DNA of 64,000 nucleotides, from positions 310,001 to 374,000 of the forward strand of contig OZ176055.1 in assembly GCA_964247055.1 (NCBI GenBank), written 5' to 3'. The notes under the pieces were generated by a model. That model had not been told where the DNA came from, did no database searches, and saw only the letters and a program-made list of their open reading frames with translations. The stretch comes from Paragordius varius (taxonomy: Eukaryota > Nematomorpha). Both the position numbers and the translations under genes were made by a program. Positions 23,578 to 34,453 of this stretch are shown one piece after another. The number at the start of each line of letters is the position of its first letter. Within the stretch, counting starts at the first letter, position 1.

Positions 23578-24929
23578 CTAATTTATATTATCGTATCATA
23601 GTGTTTTTCATCCACTTATCACTGAAACCGCCACTTTTCTGCAATAAGATAGATGGAATGTATGCTGGAGTTTATTCTAGCTGAGACTTAATTCGAAACC
23701 GATTTTTTTGGACGGTTTTTGGTAAGACTTGGCTAATTATAACAATCCATTTTTAATCGTATTAGTGCGTTTTCATCCCCTCATCACTGAAACCGCCACA
23801 TTTCTGCAATATGATAGAGAGAGTGTATGCGGTGGTCATTCTGGCTGAGCAATACAAAACTAATTTTGCTGGAGGCTATTGTAAGAGTTGGCAAACTTTG
23901 ATGCAACAGTCCATTTAGATAATGGTATTATATTATTTTACGTCTCATCACCGACACCGCCCCTTTTCAGCAATATGTTAGATAGGTTACATCGTTTTCA
24001 TTATTATAACTGACAGTTCATCTAAAATTTTGCTCGGTTTTTGTAAGACTGGCTAACTTTGATATAACAATCTATTTATATTATCGTATTATTGCGTTTT
24101 CATCCACTCATCACTGAAACCGACACTTTTCTGCAATAAGGTAGATGGAGTGTATGCTGGTGGTTAATCTGGCTTAGAGTTAAATCGGAACAGATTTAGC
24201 GCGACGGTTTTAAGACATGGGTTGATATAACAGTTTATTTAGATTATCGTTTTATAGTGTTTTACGTTCACTCATCACTGAACCGCTCACATTTCTTGAA
24301 TAAATAGATAATGTGTAGGTGATATATCTAGAAATATAATTACAGATTTTGCTACTCTATAAATTATCGTATTAATGTGTTTTACATCGCTGAAACCGCC
24401 ACTTTTCAGCAAAATGTTAGATAGGGTATATAATTTTAATTATTATAACTGAGAGTTCAGTCGAAAGAGATTTGGTTCAGGTTTTTTAGTAAGACTCGGT
24501 TAACTTTGATATAACAGTCCATTTAAATTATCGTATTATTGTAATTTATAAGCAATCGTCACCAAAACTTTTTTAAGCATTATGTTAGATGGAGTATAAA
24601 ATTTTGATTATCATAACGGATCCTTCGAAACAGATTTTGGTGGAGGTTTTTTGTAAGACTTGGCTAATTTTAATATAACAGTCCATTTAAATTATCGTAA
24701 CATTGCGTTTTACATCCACTCATCACTGAAACCGCCACTTTTCTGCAATAATATAGATGGGGTGATGTTGGTAGTTATTCTAGCTAAGAGTAAATTCGAA
24801 ACACATTTTGCTGGACGGTTTATTGTTAGACTTGGCTAACTTTGATATAAAAGTCCATGATTATCGTATTATTCTGTTTTACATCCACTCATCATTTAAA
24901 CCGCCACTTTTCAGCAATAAGATAGACGA
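23578..24929. repeat. Satellite array, older and diverged segment
   Basis: About eight monomers carry the same landmarks (actcatcactgaaaccgcca, ttctgcaataagatagatgg, gtaagacttggctaac), but with more substitutions and indels than the segment after 26403. Monomers run 160-190 bp. Confidence 0.85.
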
Positions 24930-25431
24930 AGGCCCATGTGAATGAGCCAGTTGAGCAGGCTTATTCACCACTTTTAATGATCCAGGTGAATGAGCCTTCC
25001 TCGTCCTGTTGAGATGGAGGAATTTTTAATCCTGGTTTTTTCAGGATTAAGCTTGTTACAAAAGCCGATATCTCGAGAACTAGGAAGAATTTTTAATATC
25101 TGCAAACTGTATTAGCCTTAATAAAGTATATCTAATATATGTATATGGTAGGTTTTGGAAATTTTGGACATGGATTAAAAAATATTTTTCGGGCAAATGC
25201 TTACTAAAGGTTAGATGCTTTATTTTTATATATTTAGGCAAGAAATGGTAGTTAGTTCGAGTTTATAAGCAAGTTTAACTGAATATTTAGAAAATTATGT
25301 ATAACTACTGATATGTTTCTTCAAGAATTTAGAATATGTCATCAAATAATTTTTTTCTCACTTGAAACCATTCTAAATGGTAAAATAATCAGGAATACTA
25401 TCGAGTATTTTAAATTTGGTTTATTTTAGAC

Positions 25432-25561
25432 ATGAAACTCTGCTACTTACTAATGATAATCGGAGTATTCGGTAATACATATTTCTATAAAAGCGATAGG
25501 TAACATTGACGAAAATGAGTTAGCAAACTTTTATCAGAAGATCAGACAACAGCTATATTGA
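25432..25561 (+). CDS. Possible small secreted-peptide gene
   Basis: Exons 25432-25471 and 25500-25561, joined across a 28-bp GT...AG intron, give 33 residues. The N-terminus MKLCYLLMIIGVFG is a textbook short hydrophobic signal-like segment. It is followed by the polar, helix-prone NIDENELANFYQKIRQQLY and a stop. Without splicing the frame ends after 23 residues. The intron length matches the tiny introns of the confirmed genes. The segment lies inside the TIR-bounded insert, so it could be cargo. I recognise no family. In AT-rich DNA a model this small can arise by chance. Confidence 0.3.
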
Positions 25562-25689
25562 AAAGCCATCAGGCAGGATTAGATCGGAGAAACGAAATTT
25601 GACATAATTTTATTGATAATTTATTTTTACTCAATAAATGAATTATTTTATAAATGTATTATTGCTTTGGCTCAGTTATTGTGATTCCA

Positions 25690-26070
25690 TGGATTAATTT
25701 ACTATATATGTCTCTATCATTTGATGCGTTTCGAGGTATGTTCCGGAATTTAAAGTCTTATTCTATGATTTGAGTCCAAGTTGTTTTAGTCGGTTAAGAG
25801 CAGAAATCTGTAAATCAAGAGTTTCTTTTGCAGGTGAGTCTATACTGGATCTGTCTATGTGTCCAAAATACCGAAGTCTATTTGTTCTGATAAAAGCTGT
25901 TATTGGTTCTAGTTCAATGGTAGAATTTATCATCATATAGCATTTTGTCTTCCGTTCTTTTCAATCTCGATTCTAATGTTTTTGTGATTGCCCAATTTAA
26001 ATATTGATCATTTCTTCGGCTAAAGCCTCCCAGACCTTAAGCTTTTCGTCATTGCAGAATTTATTTACGG
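25690..26070 (-). mobile_element. LINE fragment, end of reverse transcriptase ORF
   Basis: Read on the minus strand, the segment encodes IRTNRLRYFGHIDRSS followed by SPAKETL. This matches the C-terminal motif common in non-LTR retroelement ORF2 proteins (RLRWxGHVxRM...RPAK). The upstream part is frame-shifted and short. No 5' part, endonuclease or RT core is present. Confidence 0.55.
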
Positions 26071-26402
26071 ATTCATAAAGATGCACAGATATTTCGAAAT
26101 TATTTAGACAAAACTTTAAGACCCGCATATAAATCGCGTGTAACTGTTTTCATCATATTGATAAAAATACAAAACAGGCCTTCGCCATTGCTAAATTTAT
26201 TTACGGTATTCATAAAGATGGATATATCTATAAATTATTTGAACAAAATAACCTAAATAGCGTGTAGAACTGTTATCCATCATACTGATAAAAATTTTTA
26301 AAACTCCCACCTCAAAAACTCAATCACCTCCCTCAAACATATGCTTCCTCATAATCCATAATCCAGGTGAATGAGCTTGAAAATTGGCTCATTCACATGG
26401 CC

Positions 26403-29400
26403 CGAAGTGTGTACTGGTGGTTATTCGGGGTGAGAGTTAATTCGAAACAGATTTTGCTAGACGGTTTATTCATAGGGTTGTCTTTTGATTTAAAAGCGCA
26501 TGATTATCGTATTATTGTGTTTCACATCCACTCATCACTTAAACCGATGCTTTTCAGCAATAGATATATGAAGTGTGTACTGGTTGTTATTCTAGCTGAG
26601 AGTTAATTCGAAACAGATTTTGCTGGACGGTTTATTGTTAGACTTGGCTAACTTTAATATAAATGTTCATGATTATCGGATTATTGTATTTTACATCCAC
26701 TCATCAACTAAACCGCCACTTTTCAGCAATAAGATAGATGAGTACTGGTGGTTATTCTAGCTGAGATTTAATTCGAAACAGATTCTGCTGGATGGTTTAT
26801 TGTTAGACTTGGCTAACTTTGATATAATAGTCCATGATTATCGTATTATTAAGTTTTACATCCAATCATCACTTAAACCGCCACTTTTCAGCAATAATAT
26901 AGATGAGTACGGTGGTTATTCTAACTGAGAGTTAATTCGAAACAGATCTTGCTTGACGGTTTTTGTTAGACTTGGCTAACTTTAATATAAAACTCCCTGT
27001 TTATCGTAATATTGTGTTTTACATCCCCTCATCACTTAAAATTCCAATTTTCAGCAATAAGATAGATAAGTACGTAGGTTATTCTAGCTGAGAGTTAATT
27101 TGAAACAGATTTTGCTTAACGATTTTTGTAGACTTGGCTAACTTTGATATAAAAGTCCCTGATTATCGTATTATTGTGTTTTAAATCCACTCATCACGTT
27201 AAAAGCAACTTTTCAACAATAAGATAGATGAGTACGGTGGTTAATCTAGCTGAGAGTTAATTCGAAACAGATTTTGCCGGCCGGTTTATTGTTAGACTTG
27301 GCTAACTTTGATATAAAATTCCATGATTATCGTATTTATGTGTTTTACATCCACTAATCACCTAAACCGCCACTTTTCAGCAATAAGATAGATGAAGTGT
27401 ATACTGGTGGTTATTCTATCTGAGAGTAAAGTCGGAACATATTCTACAGGATTGTTTATTGTTAGACTTGGCTAACTTTAATATAAAAGTCCATTATTAA
27501 CGTTTTATTGTGTTTTACATACTCATTACTTAAACCGCCACTTTTCAGCAATAAGATAGCTTAAGTGTGTACTGGTGGTTATTCTAGCTAAGAGTTAATT
27601 CGAAATACATTTTGCTGGGAGTTTATTGTTAGACTTGGCTAACTTTGTTATAAAAGTCCATTATTATCGTATTATTGTGTTTTACGTCCACTCATCACTT
27701 AAACCGCCACTTTTCAGCAATAAGATAGATGAGTACTGGTGGTTATTCTAGCTGAGAGTTAATTCGAAACAGATTTTGCTCTACGGTTTATTCTTAGACT
27801 TGGCTAACTTTGATATAAAAGTCCATGATTATCGTGTTATTATGTTTTACATCCACTCATCATTTAAACCGCCACTTTTCAGCAACAAGATAGATGAAGT
27901 GTATACTGGTGGTTATTCTACCAGAAAGTTAATTTGAAACAGATTTTGTTCGACGGTTTTTTCTTAGACTTAGCTAACTGTGATATAAAAGTCCATGATT
28001 ATCGTATTATTGTGTTTTACGTCCACTCATCACTTAAACCGCCACTTTTCAATAATAACATAGATGAAGTGTATACTGGTGGTTATACTAGCTAAAAGTT
28101 AATTCGAAAGAGATTTTGCTGGACGGTTTATTGTTAGACTTGGCTAAGTTTGATATAATAGTCCATAATTATCGGATTATTTTGTTTTACATCAACCCAT
28201 CACGAATACCGCCATTTTCCAGGTAAAAGATAGATGGAATGTATGTGGTCATTTTTTAGCTGTAAGTTCATTCAAACAGATTTTGCTGGACGGTTTATTG
28301 TTAGAGTTGGCTAACTTTGATATAAAAGTCCATGATTATCATATTATTGTGTCATTCACTAATCACTTAAACCGCCACTTTTCAGCAATAAGATAGATGA
28401 AGTGTATACTGGTGGTTATTCTAACTGAGAGATAATTCGAAACAGATTTTGCAGGACGGTTTATTGTTAGACTTGGCTAACTTTGATATAAAAGTCCATG
28501 ATTATCGTATTATTGTGTTTTACATCCACTCATCACTTATACCGCCACTTTTCAGCAATAAGATAGATAAAGTCTATACCGGTGGTTATTCTAGCTGAAT
28601 TCGAAACACATTTTGCCGGACGGTTTATTGTTAGACTTGGCTAACTTTGATATAAAAGTCCATGATTATCGTATTATTGTGTTTTACATTAACTCATCGC
28701 TTAAACTGCCACTTTTCTATATAACATAGATGAAGTGTATACTGGTGATTATTCAAGCTGAGAGTTAATTCGAAACACATTTTGCTGCACGGTTTATTGT
28801 TAGACTTGGCTAAGTTTGATATAATAGTCCATAATTATCGGATTATTTTGTTTTACATCAACCCATCACGAATACCGCCATTTTCCAGGTAAAAGATAGA
28901 TGGAATGTATGTGGTCATTTTTTAGCTGTAAGTTCATTCAAACAGATTTTGCTGGACGGTTTATTGTTAGAGTTGGCTAACTTTGATATAAAAGTCCATG
29001 ATTATCATATTATTGTGTCATTCACTCATCACTTAAACCGCCACTTTTCAGCAATAAGATAGATGAAGTGTATACTGGTGGTTATTCTAACTGAGAGATA
29101 ATTCGAAACAGATTTTGCAGGACGGTTTATTGTTAGACTTGGCTAACTTTGATATAAAAGTCCATGATTATCGTATTATTGTGTTTTACATCCACTCATC
29201 ACTTATACCGCCACTTTTCAGCAATAAGTTAGATAAAGTCTATACCGGTGGTTATTCTAGCTGAATTCGAAACACATTTTGCTGGACGGTTTATTGTTAG
29301 ACTTACCTAACTTTGATATAAAAGTCCATGATTATCGTTTATTGAGTTTTTCTTCCACTCATCACTTAAACCCCCACTTTTCAGCAATAATACAGATGAA

Positions 29401-30060
29401 GTGTATAATAGTGGTTATACTAGCTGAGAGTAAATTCCGAACACATTTTACCGGATGAATTATTGATAGACTTGGCTAACTTTTATAAAAGTCCATGATT
29501 ATCGTATTATTGTGTTTTACATCCGCTCCTCGCTTAAACCACAACTTTTCAGCAATAAGATAGAAGAAGTGTATAATGGTGCTTATACTTGCTGAGAGTA
29601 AAGGGAACACATTTTACTGGATAGATTATTGTTAGACTTGGCTAACTTTTATAAAAGTCCATGATTATCGTATTATTGTGTTTTACATCCACTCATCACT
29701 TAAACCGCCACTGAAGTGTGTACTGGTGGTTATTCCAGCTGAGATTTTATTCGAAACAGATTTTGCTGGATGGTTTATTGTTAGTGGCTAACTTTGATAT
29801 AATAGTCCATGATTATCGTATTATTAAGTACATCCACTCATCACTTAAACCGCCACTTTACAGCAATAAGCTAGATGAAGTGTATACTGGTGGTTGTTCT
29901 AGCTGAGAGTTAATTGGAAACAGTTTTTGCTGGACGGTTTATTGTAAGACTTGGCTTACTTTGATGTAGCAGGCAATTATTATCGCATTATTGTGTTTTA
30001 CATCCACTCATCACCGAAACTGCCATTTCTCAGCAATATGTTAAATATAGCATGTTGGTC
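26403..30060. repeat. Satellite array, about 22 monomers of about 166 bp
   Basis: The motif attatcgtattattgtgttttacatccactcatcacttaaaccgccactttt, kept here only as landmarks (actcatcacttaaaccgcca, tcagcaataagatagatga, ggtggttattctagctgaga, ttgttagacttggctaac), recurs about every 160-170 bp. A block at 28141 onward (tggctaagtttgatataata...gaataccgccattttccagg) is repeated almost exactly at 28807, an offset of about 666 bp or four monomers. This is a higher-order repeat. Open frames across the array are repeat artefacts. Confidence 0.92.
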
Positions 30061-31408
30061 AGATTAGAGGCAATTAAAAAACACTTTCTCACACTGAATC
30101 TAAGATTCGTTTAGCGAACATGTCTTTGATTATTCTTTAAATTTTCTTAAATCTTACACTTTTTAATTCTTTAATAATTTTGTCAATTAATCGAACACAT
30201 AAGTAATTTTTAAGAATGCCCCAAATTTTTTAAAGGCCTTAAATTTTATTACAATATGTAAAGAATTCACATTTTAATAGTGTGTAATTAAAATGCAAAG
30301 AAATTTATTTAATATAATTAACTTGAATTTCTGCTAAACAATTTTATAATTTTATAAAGCTTTTATTTTAAACACTTTTGTTTCATCATATTTTTAAAAT
30401 ATCTTTCAAAATTTACTAAATTTCTCGAATATATTCCTATAAAACTAGCAAAATATTATTTAGAAAAGAAAATTTGTTTTAATGCTATATCCAAAGCGGT
30501 TTTATACCGTTTCCAGAATGCTTTGAAATAGCGTAAATTACGCTTTAACAAAATTTTGATTGAAAAAATTATCTTTTGGACAAAGTATGCATTTTTTATA
30601 AAATTGTTTTGATGCCATAATCTGACATAATCGAAAAATTCCAGATTTTGTGCGTTTATTTTAAGAAAACTCGCCTATTTTGTTATAGTTATAGTGTACA
30701 TTGTTGATATTTTTTCACTGAAGCATTGGAATATTGTGAGTAAATATACAATATCGATATGCGACAATTACGTCAAAAGGTGTAAATATATTTTAAATAA
30801 AAGATTAAAACTAAAAGCAATATGACCGATGCATTTTTTAATCAGAAAATGGCTTTTTAGATATTTTTATGTGTCGGTTTACCACAGACTACCAAATAAT
30901 ATGTATTATGGTTAAAAATCTAAATAAGCATTTTAAGCTAATTACTTTTTATAAATTATCCATATTATCGGGCTTAAGAATTATTTGGAACTCTACAACT
31001 GTAAATTTTATAGCCTTTTGTGTAATGGAGAACAATGTTAGCATAAATAACCAAAACAACTTTTCATAACTTCAATTTTGTTAAAAGTTTTTTTGAGGTA
31101 TAAACCTACCTATATGTTATTGTCTATAAAAAAGGAAACGGTAATAAAGTTATGATAAATAGACTATGATACATAAATATAGCAAAAACAGTATATAAAT
31201 TTATACCGATCCCCAATACCATAAAAACGTATAATTTGTTGGCCATGTCTTCCGTGCTGTTCATTTGATTTGAAGTATTTAAAAAATAAATTTTAATATT
31301 GAAATTTGTTTGAAAAACATTAAATTTATTAAATGATTGTTACTCAAATCATAAATAATGTTGACATGCTTTAAAAAATTAGCTATTAATGATCAAAAAA
31401 TGTTATTA

Positions 31409-31655
31409 CAGTAAAAATTGATATAACAATGAAAAAAAATGTAAAAAACTAAAGGACAAGTTTTTCTAAAAAAGACAACCATACTTTCTATTATCTAAAT
31501 ATTCATACATAACTAATATTTATATAATTGAGTGTATTATCAATATACTACATCTCTGGTTCCCGTTTCGCAACCCAAAGATGAGTTATTATTTAAAAAA
31601 AGATATGTTTTTGAAATACTTTTAATTTTGTCATTTTGTCTGTGTAAAACCTACT
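31409..31655. mobile_element. MITE family A, diverged
   Basis: Starts cagtaaaaattgatataaca after TA and keeps gacaaccatactttc. The right half is strongly worn (ttttgtcattttgtctgtg). Confidence 0.55.
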
Positions 31656-31673
31656 GAAGATTTCTTTTACAAA

Positions 31674-31871
31674 TACTGTATGAGTAGGTATACATTGCTA
31701 GAAAGTTATTAATTATTGCCAAGTGGCATATACAACAAAGGGCAGTATTATTGGCTTACATTTATTTTTTCAATTTTTATTATTATTAGCCAATAATAAT
31801 TATGCCTTTGAATATGCTATTCGGGGCAATAATTAATAACTTTATAGCAATGTATACTTACTCATACTGTA
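31674..31871. mobile_element. MITE family F, hairpin type
   Basis: The arms tactgtatgagtaggtatac and gtatacttactcatactgta are inverted, continuing through attgctagaaagttattaat and attaataactttatagcaat. About 200 bp with an AT-rich loop; the only copy seen. Confidence 0.7.
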
Positions 31872-32171
31872 TATTAATGCATATTTATTGAAAAAAAAAC
31901 AATTATTAAATGATAACTTATGATAGGTTTAATTTTAAATAGATACTCTGTTACCTCCAATTTTGTAAGATATCCACCTACCTAATATAAAGTTTAATAT
32001 TTATATCCAAACTAATTGAATGTTTTTAAGAAAATTGGCTAAATAATACTAAGTATACATATCTTTATAGAGGTGTCATTGAAAATTGTTTCATTGTCGT
32101 AAGGACTTAAAGGATGTTAAGAGGGAATTTTTTTAATTTAACACAATAGATTCCTAGATCAAGTGGAATTA

Positions 32172-32445
32172 CAGTAAAAATTGGAATTATTCGGAAAAAA
32201 GTTAAGATATAAAGATAAATATTCTTTTCTAAAAAACAACCATATTTTTAAATCTTTTAAAAATTTAAAAAATTGTTTTAAATTGCAAAGTACACAATAG
32301 AGATGTATATTGGTAACAATCAATTATACAATTGAATGATTTATATAGGATGAAATGAGGTTTAAAAAAGTATGGTGTTGCCTTTTTAAAAAAATATTTG
32401 TCTTTACATTTTTGCGTTTGTTCTCTATAATTTCAATTTCTACTG
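32172..32445. mobile_element. MITE family A
   Basis: Both termini are present (cagtaaaaattggaattatt ... aatttcaatttctactg). The left flank reads TT-A and the right flank TA. Confidence 0.75.
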
Positions 32446-32739
32446 TAATTGTTGTCTTTTATTATATAAAATCAGCTATATTTTTAAAAATAATTTATCG
32501 AATATTAGTATTCTTATCGTAAAAAGATTTTGCATCTTTCTCCCAAAAAAATATTTTTGTTCTGATTGCTACCATTTGCTCGACTAATTTCAATATCAAG
32601 AAAGTCGAATTATATATGAATAAGTATTTACTCTTATTAGTACAAAAAAATTTCAAAATTATTTCGAATAAAGTGTCAAATAAAAGAATTTTTAAAATCA
32701 TTTATATAGTTAATCTGGTTTATAACCAGGCAGTACATA

Positions 32740-33101
32740 TACCATTTACAGTTCAAATTCACCCTTAAACAATTCAAATTCACCCTTAAACAATTCAAAT
32801 TCACCCTTGAACAATTCAAATTCACCCTCGAACAATTCAAACCCTCAAATAAATAAAATGTTTTTTATAATTATCTATATTTTAATATATTTTTAAAAAA
32901 TAAAATTTTGTTTTAAATTAAAATAATACTGAAAAAAATAATTAATTATGCCATAAACATATATTTTATATTAATAATGGGTTATATTAGTTCGAAAACA
33001 CATAATTCATTTTTAGGGTGAATTTGAATTGTTTGAGGGTGAATTTGAATTGTTCAAGGGTGAATTTGAATTGTGTGGGTGAATTTGAACTGTAAATGGT
33101 A
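32740..33101. mobile_element. MITE family B, best-preserved ends
   Basis: Begins taccatttacagttcaaatt and ends aactgtaaatggta. Four to five 21-bp units lie at the left and about four at the right, on either side of the family core (aataatgggttatattag). Confidence 0.85.
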
Positions 33102-33202
33102 TATATAGGCATAATAATTTTGGTTAAATAAAATCGGTTCTATCTCCCTTCTTAAAAAATAGCCTGTAAAAGTAAAATGCTTGAATCGAAAATCTATTTT
33201 AG

Positions 33203-33409
33203 GTGTTTGCGTAGTCAATTTGGTGGATTCATTGACTAATCCTGGCATTTCGGTCATCTGTTCTTCAATAATAGAACCGGCAAAAATTAAAGCTCTTTTT
33301 ATGAATACCAATCAGTTTTGCTATTGAGTACCATCTTTTCAAATAATAAGCAACATGCAAAATTTTTTACAGTTAGTTGAAGAAGCGAAAAAGAGCTTTT
33401 TAACATGCA
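33203..33409 (+). CDS. Unidentified coding exons, partial
   Basis: Two exons in one consistent frame, 33203-33314 and 33351-33409, are separated by a 36-bp GT...AG intron. They read GT/GTT TGC... giving VCVVNLVDSLTNPGISVICS, then SIIEPAKIKALFMNTN and, across the junction, HNMQNFLQLVEEAKKSFLT. The peptide has a natural composition, with an acidic-basic helix at the end. I recognise no family. The second exon runs into a family A MITE at 33408, whose first bases (CA/GTAAAT) would form the splice donor. No upstream or downstream exon was found, so this may be a gene fragment or a broken gene. Confidence 0.35.
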
Positions 33410-33695
33410 GTAAATATTGAAATTATATGGACAAAACTTAAAAATATAAAGACAAATATTTTTTTGAAAGACGACCATACATTTTAAATCTTGGTTGTTT
33501 AAAATATAAATAATTGTTAAAAATTGCAAAGCATGGAATAGAGATGTATATTGGTAACACAATCAATCATATATTTTATAATTGTAAATAAATAATTTTT
33601 ATAGGAAAAATTTAATTTTAAAGTAGAGTTGTTTAGAAGAAAAATATTAGTTTTTATATTTTTACGTTTTGTCAGTATAATTTCAGTTTTTATTG
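33408..33695. mobile_element. MITE family A
   Basis: Left end cagtaaatattgaaattata, right end tataatttcagtttttattg. It has the complete family interior, including ggtaacacaatcaatcatat. Confidence 0.8.
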
Positions 33696-34453
33696 TATTT
33701 TAACATTCGGATAATTCCAATTTTTACTGTATTTAGTAAAATAATTAACTTAAAACATATGCACCCTGAAATAAGATTGCTAGCTTAAGAAAAATATAAT
33801 CCTTTCATAATATAATTACTAATATAATATAGCTGACTGACCAATGACCCCTGACCTAACCCGCATTCAAAAATATGGCGTATGAATTAATTTCTATTTT
33901 TAATATTATTATTCGAATTTTTATGTCTTCTCATGTTACCTACCGTTAACCACTTATTAATATTTTTCAAAGCTAATTTTAGTTATATGCGCTAGAGTGT
34001 TCATAAAATTTTATTTGGTAAATACACCTTTGAAATATAAATTAGGCAAAATTTATTAAATTATACTTTATATCCAATTTGAGTCTCACATATATTATTT
34101 ATGAGGAAAACAAAATTTTTAACATAGTTAACTTACTCAAACACACCCCTAGGATTTTTTTGGTTAATTAATAAATTTCTTGGATAAAAATATATAATTA
34201 GAATATATATATGGGATTTCGTTGCATTTTTTGATTTATCTAAAACGGCACTTTAAACCATTTTATATTATTTACAGATGCTATATATAGCGACCTATTA
34301 ATATTTTATTGGATAAAAAATTTTAGGTGGTTAATTACTTAATAAATTATTTATAGGTGTAAGAACCCCCCCAATTTTATGAATTTAAATATTTCTTGGA
34401 TAAATGATATACGAAATAATTGATAATCTATGAAATTACGCCCGTAAAAAATC

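Larger units (their letters stand above)
24930..26402. mobile_element. TIR-bounded insert of about 1.47 kb in the satellite
   Basis: The left end ggcccatgtgaatgagccag and right end ttggctcattcacatggccc are inverted copies. A second inverted motif (atccaggtgaatgagc) lies just inside each end. The satellite monomer is interrupted at ...atagacgaa and resumes at gaagtgtgtactgg, which suggests a 3-bp GAA duplication. No transposase was recognised. It contains a LINE fragment on the minus strand and a possible two-exon small gene on the plus strand. The superfamily is uncertain; short TSD and GGCC ends would suit PIF/Harbinger or CACTA-like elements. Confidence 0.65.
30061..34453. other. AT-rich stretch with MITEs and one unidentified coding segment
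   Basis: Beyond the MITEs and the exon pair at 33203-33409 listed separately, no gene is recognised. Motifs at about 30490 (gcggttttataccgtttcc) and 31130 (ggaaacggtaataaagtt) are roughly inverted and may bound another element. An open frame at about 32526-32710 on the plus strand is unidentified. Confidence 0.5.

Noticed and set aside
24955-26402. Autonomous transposon with its own transposase
   Set aside because: No transposase-like frame was seen; the only protein trace is a LINE fragment.
26367-29906. Open frames such as MARSVYWWLFGVRV in the satellite
   Set aside because: They fall within satellite monomers, repeat with the array and end at random.
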